Of a stretch of 20,776 bases of DNA, positions 14,258 through 20,776 are shown piece by piece (positions within the stretch are counted from its first letter, which is position 1; each line of letters starts with the position of its first letter). The position numbers and the translations under genes were made by a program. Origin of the DNA: JBJFCE01 sp964437825 (GTDB lineage Bacteria; Bacillota; Clostridia; Lachnospirales; Lachnospiraceae); the NCBI GenBank assembly GCA_964437825.1, contig CAYTIH010000045.1, positions 1 through 20,776 on the forward strand. Reading direction: 5' to 3'. The notes beneath the pieces are model-generated. The model worked only from the letters and a program-made list of their open reading frames with translations, ran no database searches and was not told where the DNA came from.

Positions 14258-16436
14258 GTATCCGGCACAGGTTGTATTTGGTCTAGATATCGGAACCAGA
14301 AGTATTGTGGGTTCCGTGGGCTATCAGGCCGGAGAACAGTTTATGGTGCTTGGGCAGGCGGTCAGGGAACATCGGACAAGGGCCATGCTGGACGGACAAA
14401 TTCATGATATCGGACAGGTCAGTGCAACTATTTCTGAGGTGAAGGATGAGCTGGAGCAACAGCTCGGAATCACGCTTAAGGAGGTTTGTATTGCAGCTGC
14501 GGGACGTGTTTTAAAGACGGTCAATGTGCATGCGGATATTGAGTTTACTGAGGATCGTAATATTACAAAAGAGGATATTTACGGTCTGGAAACTTTGGGA
14601 ATTGAAAAAGCTTATCAGCAGTTTAATGAGGAAAACAGTCAGAGCGAGCTTCGGTTTTACTGTGTGGGATATACGGTAATCCGATATTATATGAATGATT
14701 ATCCGATAGGAAATCTGGAGGACCATAAGGCAAAGAAAATATCTGCGGATATGATTGCCACTTTTTTGCCGGATGATGTTGTGGACGGCTTGTATAAGGC
14801 TGTGGAAATGGCGGGGCTGACCGTTGTCAATCTGACGCTGGAGCCTATTGCGGCGATTCAGGTTGCAATACCGCCGATGTACCGGATGCTGAATATTGCA
14901 CTTGTGGATGTGGGAGCGGGAACCTCCGATATTTCCATTACCAAGGAGGGCAGTATCATTGCCTATGGCATGATTCCTGCGGCAGGGGACGGATTGACCG
15001 AGCTCATTGCCGGCCACTGTCTTGTGGATTTTACAACTGCGGAGCAGATCAAGAGGGGGATCAGTACCTCGGAGCAGGTTTCCTACAAGGATATCATGGG
15101 GTTATCACAGACGATCAGCAGGGAGGAAGTGCTGGAGATCACAGGACCGCTTGTGAAATCCATGGCAAAGCAGGTATCTGATAAAATTAAGGAATTAAAC
15201 GGGGGCAAGCCTGTCAGCGCCGTATTTGTTGTCGGAGGCGGCGGTAAAATTCAGGGCTATGAGGAAGCGCTCTCCGAGGAAATGGGAATTGTGAAAGAGC
15301 GTGTGGCGCTTCGCGGCGAGGAGGTTATGCAGAAAATTCAATTTCTGCAGCCCGAGATCAAAAAGGATTCTCTTTTGGTTACGCCGATCGGAATCTGTCT
15401 TTCTTTTTATGCACAGAGCAATAATTTTATCTATGTTACGTTCAATCACCAAAGGGTGAAATTATATGATAATGCCAGGCTTGCCGTTGTGGATGCGGCA
15501 CTACAGGCAAATTTCCCGAATTCGGCATTGTTCCCTAAGAGAGGAACTGAGCTGAAATTCACGGTGAACGGGAAGGAAAAGACGATCAGGGGAAGTCTTG
15601 GCGAAGCAGCGGAAATTCGTGTAAACAGTGTGGAAGCCGATATTACGACGCCGGTGCATGCAAATGACGTTATCGAAGTAAAAGAATCCACACAGGGAGA
15701 TGCGGCGCGCAGTACGATTGGGGAGCTTTCCGAATATCATACCACGATTACAGTGATTGCGAACGGCGCGAAAGTGGAGCTTCCGAAATATGCCATGGTC
15801 AATGGGGAGCTGAAATCCGAATATTATGAAATAGCGCAGTCGGATCAGATTGAGATTACGAACTATTATACCGTGGAGCAGCTGCTGAAATTTATGGATT
15901 TGTCCGTGGACGGACGTCTGACCGTTCAGGTCAATAACATGCCTGCACGGAATGATACGAGGATTTATGAGAATTTCTCCGTGAGCTGGAAGGCTGTGGA
16001 GGATAACTGGGAGCAATACTTGAGAAACGAAGATGATGAGGAAGCCGGAGAAGATGTGAAAGCAGGAGAAGATGGTTTTGCGGGCAATGAAACCCCGGTT
16101 TCGGAGGAAAGCTCAGATGCCGTTCATCAGGAAGCGGACGGCAATACCGAAGCTTTGAATCAAAATGAAGGAGCTTTGGACGCAAAGGGAACCGCAAACA
16201 AAGCGGGCAGTGACGGCGCCGCCGGATATGAATCCATCACCGTAATTGCAAACGGCAGGCCCGTTACAATGTCCGGCAAAAAGGATTATATCTTTGTGGA
16301 TATTTTTGATTATATTGAATTTGATCTGTCAAAGCCTCAGGGAAGCAGCGTCGTTACTTTGCTAAACGGAGCAAAGGCAAGCTATGTGGAGTTTTTAAAG
16401 AATGGGGATCAGATAGAGATTTACTGGGAGAAATAG
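14244..16436 (+). CDS. FtsA-domain (actin-fold) protein fused to C-terminal beta-grasp-like modules
   Basis: A 730-residue protein. Residues 1 to about 390 form an actin/Hsp70-type ATPase of the FtsA/PilM group: phosphate loop 1 is FGLDIGTRSIVGSVGY, phosphate loop 2 is LVDVGAGTSD (220-229), the adenosine loop is VVGGGGKIQGYEEAL (about 329-343), and an FtsA-like subdomain 1C with EVCIAAAGR follows loop 1. The rest is not part of standard FtsA. It has a region with FTVNGKEKTI (about 430-490), a second beginning ITVIANGAKVELP (about 501-590), an acidic linker (about 593-660) and a final module opening ITVIANGRPVTM (665-730) and ending LKNGDQIEIYWEK, a ThiS/ubiquitin-like pattern. The amphipathic C-terminal membrane helix of FtsA is absent. 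It may act in division or envelope assembly, but no ftsZ is nearby. The function of this family is not established to my knowledge. Confidence 0.82.
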   Translation: METGKYPAQVVFGLDIGTRSIVGSVGYQAGEQFMVLGQAVREHRTRAMLDGQIHDIGQVSATISEVKDELEQQLGITLKEVCIAAAGRVLKTVNVHADIEFTEDRNITKEDIYGLETLGIEKAYQQFNEENSQSELRFYCVGYTVIRYYMNDYPIGNLEDHKAKKISADMIATFLPDDVVDGLYKAVEMAGLTVVNLTLEPIAAIQVAIPPMYRMLNIALVDVGAGTSDISITKEGSIIAYGMIPAAGDGLTELIAGHCLVDFTTAEQIKRGISTSEQVSYKDIMGLSQTISREEVLEITGPLVKSMAKQVSDKIKELNGGKPVSAVFVVGGGGKIQGYEEALSEEMGIVKERVALRGEEVMQKIQFLQPEIKKDSLLVTPIGICLSFYAQSNNFIYVTFNHQRVKLYDNARLAVVDAALQANFPNSALFPKRGTELKFTVNGKEKTIRGSLGEAAEIRVNSVEADITTPVHANDVIEVKESTQGDAARSTIGELSEYHTTITVIANGAKVELPKYAMVNGELKSEYYEIAQSDQIEITNYYTVEQLLKFMDLSVDGRLTVQVNNMPARNDTRIYENFSVSWKAVEDNWEQYLRNEDDEEAGEDVKAGEDGFAGNETPVSEESSDAVHQEADGNTEALNQNEGALDAKGTANKAGSDGAAGYESITVIANGRPVTMSGKKDYIFVDIFDYIEFDLSKPQGSSVVTLLNGAKASYVEFLKNGDQIEIYWEK

Positions 16437-16476
16437 ATTACTTTTTACAGATATAATATGAACCGGGAGAAAGATT

Positions 16477-17274
16477 ATGAGAATATGCAGCATTGCCAGC
16501 GGAAGCAGCGGCAATTGCATTTATGTGGGTTCTGATGTGACGCATTTGCTTGTGGATGCCGGAATCAGCGGAAAAAAAACAGCGCAGGGGGTGGAATCCC
16601 TCGGAATACAGATGAAGGAACTGGACGGGATACTGATTACGCATGAGCATAACGATCATGTAAACGGACTTGGAGTGCTCGCCAGAAAATACGGGATTCC
16701 TATTTATGCAACGAAGGGAACCATAGAAGCGATCCGTCAGATGGACGGACTTAGAACGATTGACGAAGAACTGTTTCATGTGGTAACGGCGCAGAAAAAA
16801 TTCGTACTCAAAGACATTACGGTAAATTCCATGCGGGTTTCTCATGATGCGGCGGAGCCGGTGGCATATAAATTTTCCTGTGACGGAAAAAAAGCGGCGG
16901 TGATTACGGATCTCGGAACCTATGATGATTCTATTGTTGAAAATTTAAAAGGTATGGATGCGCTTTTTATGGAGGCCAATCACGACGTCCGCATGCTGGA
17001 GGTAGGTCCTTACCCGTATCATCTGAAAATGCGGATTCTGGGAAATCGGGGACATTTGTGCAATGAAGCGGCCGGGCAGCTGTTATCATCGGTTTTACAT
17101 GACAATATAAAGGCGGTTATGCTGGGGCATTTGAGTAAGGAAAATAATATCCCGGAGCTTGCTTACGAAACGGTGCGGCTGGAGGTTACAAATTCCGACA
17201 CGCCATACAAAGCGGATGATTTTAAAATTATGGTCGCAAAAAGAAGTGAATGCTCGGAGCTGATTGAGCTTTGA
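16477..17274 (+). CDS. metallo-beta-lactamase-fold hydrolase, YycJ/WalJ type
   Basis: A 265-residue protein starting MRICSIASGSSGNCIYV, the opening typical of the YycJ/WalJ/YycI-linked branch. The metal-binding motif is HEHNDH (His56, His58, Asp60, His61), with further ligands in RVSHDAAEP, ITDLGTYDD and LGHLSKENN. Related Bacillus proteins lie with the walRK two-component genes and have been tied to cell wall and DNA repair functions. Here the gene sits after the FtsA-domain gene and no walRK is visible. GGGAGAAA lies about six bases before the ATG. Probably a cytoplasmic Mn- or Zn-dependent exonuclease; the substrate is not shown by the sequence. Confidence 0.9.
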   Translation: MRICSIASGSSGNCIYVGSDVTHLLVDAGISGKKTAQGVESLGIQMKELDGILITHEHNDHVNGLGVLARKYGIPIYATKGTIEAIRQMDGLRTIDEELFHVVTAQKKFVLKDITVNSMRVSHDAAEPVAYKFSCDGKKAAVITDLGTYDDSIVENLKGMDALFMEANHDVRMLEVGPYPYHLKMRILGNRGHLCNEAAGQLLSSVLHDNIKAVMLGHLSKENNIPELAYETVRLEVTNSDTPYKADDFKIMVAKRSECSELIEL

Positions 17275-17313
17275 TGAGAAACATAAACGAAACGGATAAG
17301 TGAGGAGAAGACG

Positions 17314-17586
17314 ATGAAAAAATCAATCATTACAGTAGTGGGAAAAGATACGGTTGGGATCATTGCTAAGGTTTGTACCTATCTTGCGGAGAATCAGATC
17401 AATATTCTGGATATTTCCCAGACCATTGTGCAGGATTATTTTAATATGATGATGATTGTAGACATGAGTCATGCGGCAAAGCATTTTCAGGATGTGAATA
17501 AGGACTTGGCAGAGCTTGGAGAAGACATCGGAGTTATCATTAAGTGTCAGAGAGAGGATATCTTTGCACAGATGCATAGAATCTGA
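17314..17586 (+). CDS. ACT-domain protein, UPF0237 family
   Basis: A 90-residue protein made of one ACT domain: ITVVGKDTVGIIAKVCTYLA forms the first strand and ligand-binding turn, then NINILDIS-like packing (QINILDISQTIVQDYF) and a second strand MMMIVDMS. ACT domains usually bind amino acids and form dimers. This subfamily is normally found just upstream of a UPF0210 gene, as here (gap of 49 bases), so the pair probably works together, with the ACT protein as a sensor or regulator. A GGAGAAG site precedes the ATG. Confidence 0.9.
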   Translation: MKKSIITVVGKDTVGIIAKVCTYLAENQINILDISQTIVQDYFNMMMIVDMSHAAKHFQDVNKDLAELGEDIGVIIKCQREDIFAQMHRI

Positions 17587-17635
17587 CATATATGTCATCT
17601 GCCGAAATAAGAATGATACCGGAAGGAAAACGCTC

Positions 17636-19000
17636 ATGATTAATATATTTGAAGTTGCAGAAACCAATAAAATGATAGAAAAAGAGAATCTGGATGTGCG
17701 TACGATTACGCTTGGAATCAGTCTCCTTGACTGTATTGATTCCGATTTGGATCGTCTGAATGAAAAAATTTACAATAAGATTACGACCGTTGCAAAGGAC
17801 TTGGTAAAGACCGGACAGTATATAGAGGATGAGTTTGGAATTCCCATTGTAAATAAACGAATCTCCGTGACGCCGATTGCTTTAGTGGGCGGCGCTGCCT
17901 GCAAAACGCCGGAGGATTTTGTTACAATTGCAAAAACACTGGATAAGGCAAGGGAAGCAGTCGGAGTGAACTTCCTTGGCGGTTATTCCGCGCTGGTTGC
18001 AAAGGGAATGACAAAAGCGGATGAGCTCTTGATCCGTTCTATTCCGCAGGCACTTTTCGAGACCGAATTGGTGTGCAGTTCCGTGAACCTGGGCTCCACC
18101 AAGACAGGCATCAATATGGACGCCGTAAAGCTTATGGGAGAGATTATTAAAGAAACGGCAGAGCGGACAAAGGAGCAGGATTCCCTCGGCTGTGCAAAGC
18201 TTGTGGTGTTCTGCAATGCACCCGATGACAATCCTTTCATGGCCGGAGCATTCCACGGCGTCACCGAAGCGGATGCCGTGATCAATGTCGGAGTCAGCGG
18301 TCCCGGGGTTGTCAAAACCGCACTTGAGAAAGTGCGCGGTGAGAATTTTGAAGTTCTGTGTGAGACGATAAAAAAGACTGCGTTTAAGGTAACAAGAGTC
18401 GGGCAGCTGGTCGCAAAAGAGGCTTCCAGACTTTTGAATATCCCGTTTGGAATTGTGGATCTGTCCCTGGCTCCGACGCCGGCGATCGGCGACAGCGTTG
18501 CCGATATTCTTTGTGAAATCGGTTTGGAGCATGCAGGAGCGCCGGGAACAACCGCTGCACTTGCGCTGTTAAACGATCAGGTGAAGAAGGGCGGCGTTAT
18601 GGCATCATCCTATGTAGGCGGACTGAGCGGTGCATTCATACCGGTCAGCGAGGATCAGGGTATGATTGATGCCGTTACGGCAGGTGCGCTGACGCTTGAG
18701 AAGCTGGAGGCCATGACATGCGTCTGCTCCGTTGGACTTGATATGATCGCCATTCCGGGAGATACTAAGGCAACGACCATTTCCGGCATCATTGCCGATG
18801 AGCTTGCAATCGGTATGGTAAATCAGAAGACCACAGCAGTCAGACTGATTCCGGTGATCGGAAAGGGCGTGGGCGAGCAGGTGGAATTTGGCGGACTTCT
18901 TGGATATGCGCCGATTATGCCGGTCAACCGGTTTTCCTGTGACGCTTTTGTAAATCGCGGAGGAAGGATTCCGGCGCCGATCCACAGCTTTAAAAATTAG
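17636..19000 (+). CDS. UPF0210 (DUF711, 'PFL family') protein
   Basis: A 454-residue cytoplasmic protein of an uncharacterised family. The ATG at 17636 is chosen because GGAAGGAA lies eight bases upstream and MINIFEVAETNKMIEKEN is the usual opening; the same frame runs back to 17516 but there overlaps the ACT gene. Conserved blocks include DVRTITLGISLLDC, ALVGGAACKTPEDF, GVNFLGGYSALVAKG, the Gly-rich VGVSGPGVVKTALE and LAPTPAIGDSVADI. The common label 'pyruvate formate-lyase family' is misleading, since no glycyl-radical motif is present. It follows the ACT gene and ends the operon at the 19064 terminator. The reaction is unknown. Confidence 0.92.
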   Translation: MINIFEVAETNKMIEKENLDVRTITLGISLLDCIDSDLDRLNEKIYNKITTVAKDLVKTGQYIEDEFGIPIVNKRISVTPIALVGGAACKTPEDFVTIAKTLDKAREAVGVNFLGGYSALVAKGMTKADELLIRSIPQALFETELVCSSVNLGSTKTGINMDAVKLMGEIIKETAERTKEQDSLGCAKLVVFCNAPDDNPFMAGAFHGVTEADAVINVGVSGPGVVKTALEKVRGENFEVLCETIKKTAFKVTRVGQLVAKEASRLLNIPFGIVDLSLAPTPAIGDSVADILCEIGLEHAGAPGTTAALALLNDQVKKGGVMASSYVGGLSGAFIPVSEDQGMIDAVTAGALTLEKLEAMTCVCSVGLDMIAIPGDTKATTISGIIADELAIGMVNQKTTAVRLIPVIGKGVGEQVEFGGLLGYAPIMPVNRFSCDAFVNRGGRIPAPIHSFKN

Positions 19001-19063
19001 GGACATTCTGGATAGATGCGCAAATAAGTATAAATTCCTGATTTAGGACATAAACAGCATTTC

Positions 19064-19099
19064 AGCGCCAGCCGTTTCATTCCTGCGGCTGGCGCTTTT
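19064..19099 (+). terminator. Rho-independent terminator ending the polA-UPF0210 run
   Basis: A perfect 11-bp GC-rich stem, AGCGCCAGCCG (19064-19074) and CGGCTGGCGCT (19086-19096), an 11-base loop and a short T run broken by G and C. The stem is strong; the T run is weaker than usual. Confidence 0.85.
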
Positions 19100-19171
19100 G
19101 TCTTCATTTCTAAAGCCTCCGGAATCCGGGAACGCTATGCCGCAGTGGATTCCTCGGCGACGGAATTAACA

Positions 19172-19219
19172 TTTCTCAAACATTTCTTAAAACTTTCTCA
19201 AACATAAACAAGATAGAAT
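19172..19219 (+). promoter_or_regulatory. promoter with three tandem 11-bp direct repeats (response-regulator-like site)
   Basis: TTTCTCAAACA (19172-19182), TTTCTTAAAAC (19183-19193) and TTTCTCAAACA (19194-19204) abut with an exact 11-bp period, one helical turn. They cover the -35 position of a -10 box TAGAAT at 19214-19219. Direct repeats of this period over a poor -35 are typical of sites for PhoB/OmpR-family activators. The promoter leads to a good ribosome site (GGGAGAG) and an ATG at 19251, but only 13 codons follow. Confidence 0.65.
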
Positions 19220-19250
19220 AGAACCATATAGCAAGTAAGGGAGAGATCGA

Positions 19251-19292
19251 ATGAATGCAATAGAGATTAGGAATTTTCTCCATTGTCAATAA
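19251..19292 (+). pseudogene. truncated start of a lost gene (13 codons)
   Basis: An ATG with a good ribosome site (GGGAGAG about five bases upstream) opens a frame reading MNAIEIRNFLHCQ and then stops. MNAIEIRN resembles the first residues of ABC transporter ATPases, whose first strand reads similarly, but no Walker A follows. I infer that the body of the gene has been deleted, leaving promoter, leader and start. A leader peptide is the alternative. Confidence 0.4.
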
Positions 19293-19402
19293 CAGCGTTT
19301 GGACTTGCTCAAAAAATTTTTGGAACTGCTGGTTATAGAAAGCAAATTTGGAGGGCAGAGATGGTATCAGTGTATGCGGATGGCAGCTATCCAATAACTT
19401 GA
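19271..19402 (+). pseudogene. coding remnant in the gene-free spacer
   Basis: A 43-codon open stretch ending at TGA 19400, in a different frame from the MNAIEIRN start, with no start codon or ribosome site at its head. Its translation has a protein-like look (GTAGYRKQIWRAEMVSVYAD near the end) but I recognise no family. It may be the tail of the gene whose start lies at 19251, joined out of frame by a deletion. Confidence 0.3.
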
Positions 19403-19423
19403 AAAAAGCAAAAAAATACATGT

Positions 19424-19529
19424 AAAGATTAAATTTGCATATGTTTTTTTAAAAATTCCGATAAGGAGCAAAAAAAGTTTTGCTTTACTGATTTTCAAAG
19501 AAATAAAAGCAAAGATTAAATTTGCATAT
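19424..19529 (+). repeat. pair of 19-bp direct repeats upstream of the AbiEi-like gene
   Basis: AAAGATTAAATTTGCATAT occurs exactly at 19424-19442 and 19511-19529, 87 bases apart. With the preceding base pair each copy includes a GCAAA (or GTAAA)...TTTGC inverted half-site. The second copy overlaps the -35 of the promoter at 19521-19549. AbiEi antitoxins are known to repress their own operon, so these are candidate operators. Alternatively they mark the ends of an inserted or deleted segment. Confidence 0.7.
19467..19484. repeat. inverted repeat between the two 19-bp repeats
   Basis: AGCAAAA (19467-19473) and TTTTGCT (19478-19484) are exact reverse complements around AAAG. It shares GCAAA/TTTGC-like half-sites with the flanking 19-bp repeats, so it could be part of the same operator set. 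Confidence 0.45.
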
Positions 19530-19549
19530 ATTTTATTGAAATGTATAAT
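19521..19549 (+). promoter_or_regulatory. promoter of the AbiE-like locus
   Basis: TATAAT (19544-19549) lies 17 bases after TTTGCA (19521-19526), which matches the -35 consensus at four of six positions. The -35 lies inside the second 19-bp repeat, so a protein bound there would block polymerase. The leader to the ATG at 19589 is about 33 bases. Confidence 0.55.
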
Positions 19550-19588
19550 TACGTATGTTATGCTGTCCTCAAGAATGGGAGGTATGAT

Positions 19589-20353
19589 ATGGAAAAGGCA
19601 TTAGAAGTAAAGTATCAAAAAATGGTCGAATTATTAGGCGATCAGTCTATTTTTTATGTTGACGAAGTTCAAAAAATATTTCCTGAAATGAAGAAATCGT
19701 CCCTTTATTGGAATATGTCCAAATTAGTTGATGGGGGGTATTTACGTCGCATTCGCAATGGAGTATATGCCTTTAATGAATGGAAAGGGAAAAAAAGCAT
19801 TTCGCTATTAGGTTCTGCTGAAAAAATTAGAGATATATTGGATGAAACAGGGTTTGATTATTATATATCAGGATTAGATATTTTGCATAAATATATGCAG
19901 CATGTACCAGAACAGTATCCGAATATTGTATTCGTCAGAAAAGAGTCAAAAGTAGAAATATCTGAGGTATTAAATGAGAATAGCTATAAGGTAATAGAAC
20001 CGGTTAATTTGAAAGATATTTATGAAAATAATGTATATGCAGGAATAGAAGAATCAACCGTATTGTTGTATCAAACTGAAAATTTCGATAATAGTGAAAA
20101 TGGACTTGCAACAATAGAGAAGGCATTTGTTGATCTTTATTATGCTGTAACGCGGAACGAATATCCGCTTGCATTGCAAGAATTGGTGAGAATTTATGAG
20201 AATTTGGTTCGCTTAGGTAATATAGATAAGAAGATAATGATTTCTGTTTCAGCAAAAAGAAGTATACAATATGATATTCGGTTTATCGCCGAATCAAAGT
20301 TTATTACAAAGCATGCATTAAAATTTGTTGAAATACTCGGAAAGGATGAATAA
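19589..20353 (+). CDS. AbiEi-like antitoxin / transcriptional repressor (type IV toxin-antitoxin)
   Basis: A 254-residue protein. GGGAGG six bases before the ATG at 19589 supports this start over the upstream ATG at 19541, which would add 16 residues and lies on the -10 box. Residues about 10-65 form a winged helix-turn-helix (VDEVQKIFPEMKKSSLYWNM, then LVDGGYLRRIRNGVYAF), the DNA-binding part of AbiEi antitoxins. The C-terminal part (SGLDILHKYMQHVPEQYPNI and following) is the usual AbiEi-type antitoxin domain. In AbiE systems this protein represses its operon and neutralises the AbiEii nucleotidyltransferase without binding it. The gene is intact, AT-rich compared with the neighbours, and ends one base before the toxin start. 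Identification rests partly on the AbiEii-like sequence downstream. Confidence 0.72.
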   Translation: MEKALEVKYQKMVELLGDQSIFYVDEVQKIFPEMKKSSLYWNMSKLVDGGYLRRIRNGVYAFNEWKGKKSISLLGSAEKIRDILDETGFDYYISGLDILHKYMQHVPEQYPNIVFVRKESKVEISEVLNENSYKVIEPVNLKDIYENNVYAGIEESTVLLYQTENFDNSENGLATIEKAFVDLYYAVTRNEYPLALQELVRIYENLVRLGNIDKKIMISVSAKRSIQYDIRFIAESKFITKHALKFVEILGKDE

Positions 20354-20354
20354 A

Positions 20355-20720
20355 ATGGAATTACCAAAAGTTATTTCATGAAGAAAAGGATTTTGCAAGA
20401 GATACATTTGCTGAGAGAATGGAAGAATATGGCTTTAAAAACATGGCAAGAATGGAGCTGTTTTTATGGGATTTGGAGTTATTCCTTCAGATACAAAAGA
20501 TATTGGGAGAGAGGATTGTTCTAAAAGGGGGAGCTGCAACGCAGTTTTATCTTCCACGCGATGCACAAAGAACCAGTGTTGATATAGATATGTTGTTTTA
20601 TGGAAACTATCAGGAAATAGAAGAAACTTTGAATAAGATAGAAGATCTCTGGGCGCATCAGATAAATTGTTTCATTTTAAAGAGCATATACCCAAAGATC
20701 CGAAAACGACTTTGCCATTA
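20355..20720 (+). pseudogene. disrupted AbiEii-like nucleotidyltransferase toxin
   Basis: The ATG at 20355 gives only MELPKVIS before a TGA at 20379. Removing one A from the AAAA run at 20366-20369 would restore MELPKLFHEEKDFARD and a long open frame. That frame carries VLKGGAATQFYLPRD and TSVDIDMLFYG, matching the nucleotidyltransferase motif KGG(x)AL...R.(S/T).DID of AbiEii. Near 20660 homology passes to another frame reading LFHFKEHIPKDPKTTLPL, the IPKDPKT block of the same family, so there is a second shift. Homology ends near 20720. Two shifts plus truncation argue for a dead toxin, although a sequencing error in the A run could explain the first. Confidence 0.6.
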
Positions 20721-20776
20721 CATGAGCAGCTCGGCGGAGATGCTTCTCCTTTGGCAGATGCAATCCTGGATCGAAT
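20721..20776 (+). mobile_element. possible 3' fragment of an IS21-type istB gene, cut by the window end
   Basis: In the frame that carries IPKDPKT, translation changes abruptly to HEQLGGDASPLADAILDR. The block WHEx-G-...-(I/L)ADAILDR is characteristic of the C-terminus of IstB, the AAA+ helper of IS21 transposases. GC also rises here compared with the AT-rich AbiE part. I infer a recombination or deletion junction near 20720 that joins the toxin remnant to the end of istB. Only 18 residues are visible, so this rests on motif recognition. Confidence 0.4.

Noticed and set aside
14511..16197. Several minus-strand open frames of 80-170 codons under the FtsA-domain gene
   Set aside because: The + strand gene has clear family motifs throughout, and the minus frames show no motifs, starts or promoters.
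17516..17635. Upstream extension of the UPF0210 gene by 40 codons
   Set aside because: The extension overlaps the ACT gene in another frame and precedes the usual family start at 17636, which has a good ribosome site.
17636..19000. Reading the UPF0210 protein as a glycyl-radical pyruvate formate-lyase
   Set aside because: There is no glycyl-radical motif or catalytic Cys pair of that family; the 'PFL family' name is historical.

Overview
The window looks like a piece of the chromosome of a Gram-positive anaerobe of the class Clostridia, most likely Lachnospiraceae. The grounds are moderate GC with AT-rich spacers, strong AGGAGG-type ribosome binding sites, every recognisable gene on the + strand, a YycJ/WalJ-type metallohydrolase, the UPF0237/UPF0210 gene pair, a clostridial FtsA-domain protein of 730 residues, and CheV plus a chemoreceptor (so probably a motile cell). 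This assignment is inferred from gene content and style, not from a database match.

Layout. (1) 1-1315: a possible 3' end of an upstream gene with its terminator, then a monocistronic cheV with its own extended -10 promoter and terminator. (2) 1379-3616: a 745-residue, highly charged single-pass membrane protein with internal repeats and no recognised function. (3) 3617-4032: a spacer holding a decayed coding remnant, an inverted repeat and a candidate promoter. (4) 4033-7526: housekeeping metabolism: hisH-hisF (imidazole glycerol phosphate synthase), ung (uracil-DNA glycosylase) and a lysA-type diaminopimelate decarboxylase. (5) 7527-7992: a repeat-rich spacer around a tRNA-Leu(CAA) gene. 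(6) 8008-10409: a chemoreceptor with an unusual cytoplasmic N-terminal extension and its own terminator. (7) 10500-19099: a small zf-HC2 membrane protein, then a tight run polA - coaE - FtsA-domain protein - walJ-like - ACT (UPF0237) - UPF0210, ending at a strong hairpin at 19064. (8) 19100-20776: an AT-rich accessory tail. It holds a promoter with three tandem 11-bp repeats that now drives only a truncated reading frame, a coding remnant, a 19-bp direct repeat, an intact AbiEi-like antitoxin gene, and an AbiEii-like toxin gene that is frameshifted and apparently joined to the end of an IS21-type istB gene.

How the genes work together. CheV couples receptors to the CheA kinase, and the receptor at 8008 is a plausible partner. 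HisH and HisF form one enzyme. PolA and Ung both serve DNA repair. CoaE makes coenzyme A and shares 14 bases with the FtsA-domain gene, so the two are probably translationally coupled. The most unusual items are the FtsA-domain/beta-grasp fusion protein, the large charged membrane protein at 1379, the PhoB/OmpR-like 11-bp repeat promoter left without its gene, and the degenerating AbiE locus. I found no CRISPR array, no prophage and no complete insertion sequence. I did not find a coherent new multi-gene system; the findings list the loci that would most repay a check.
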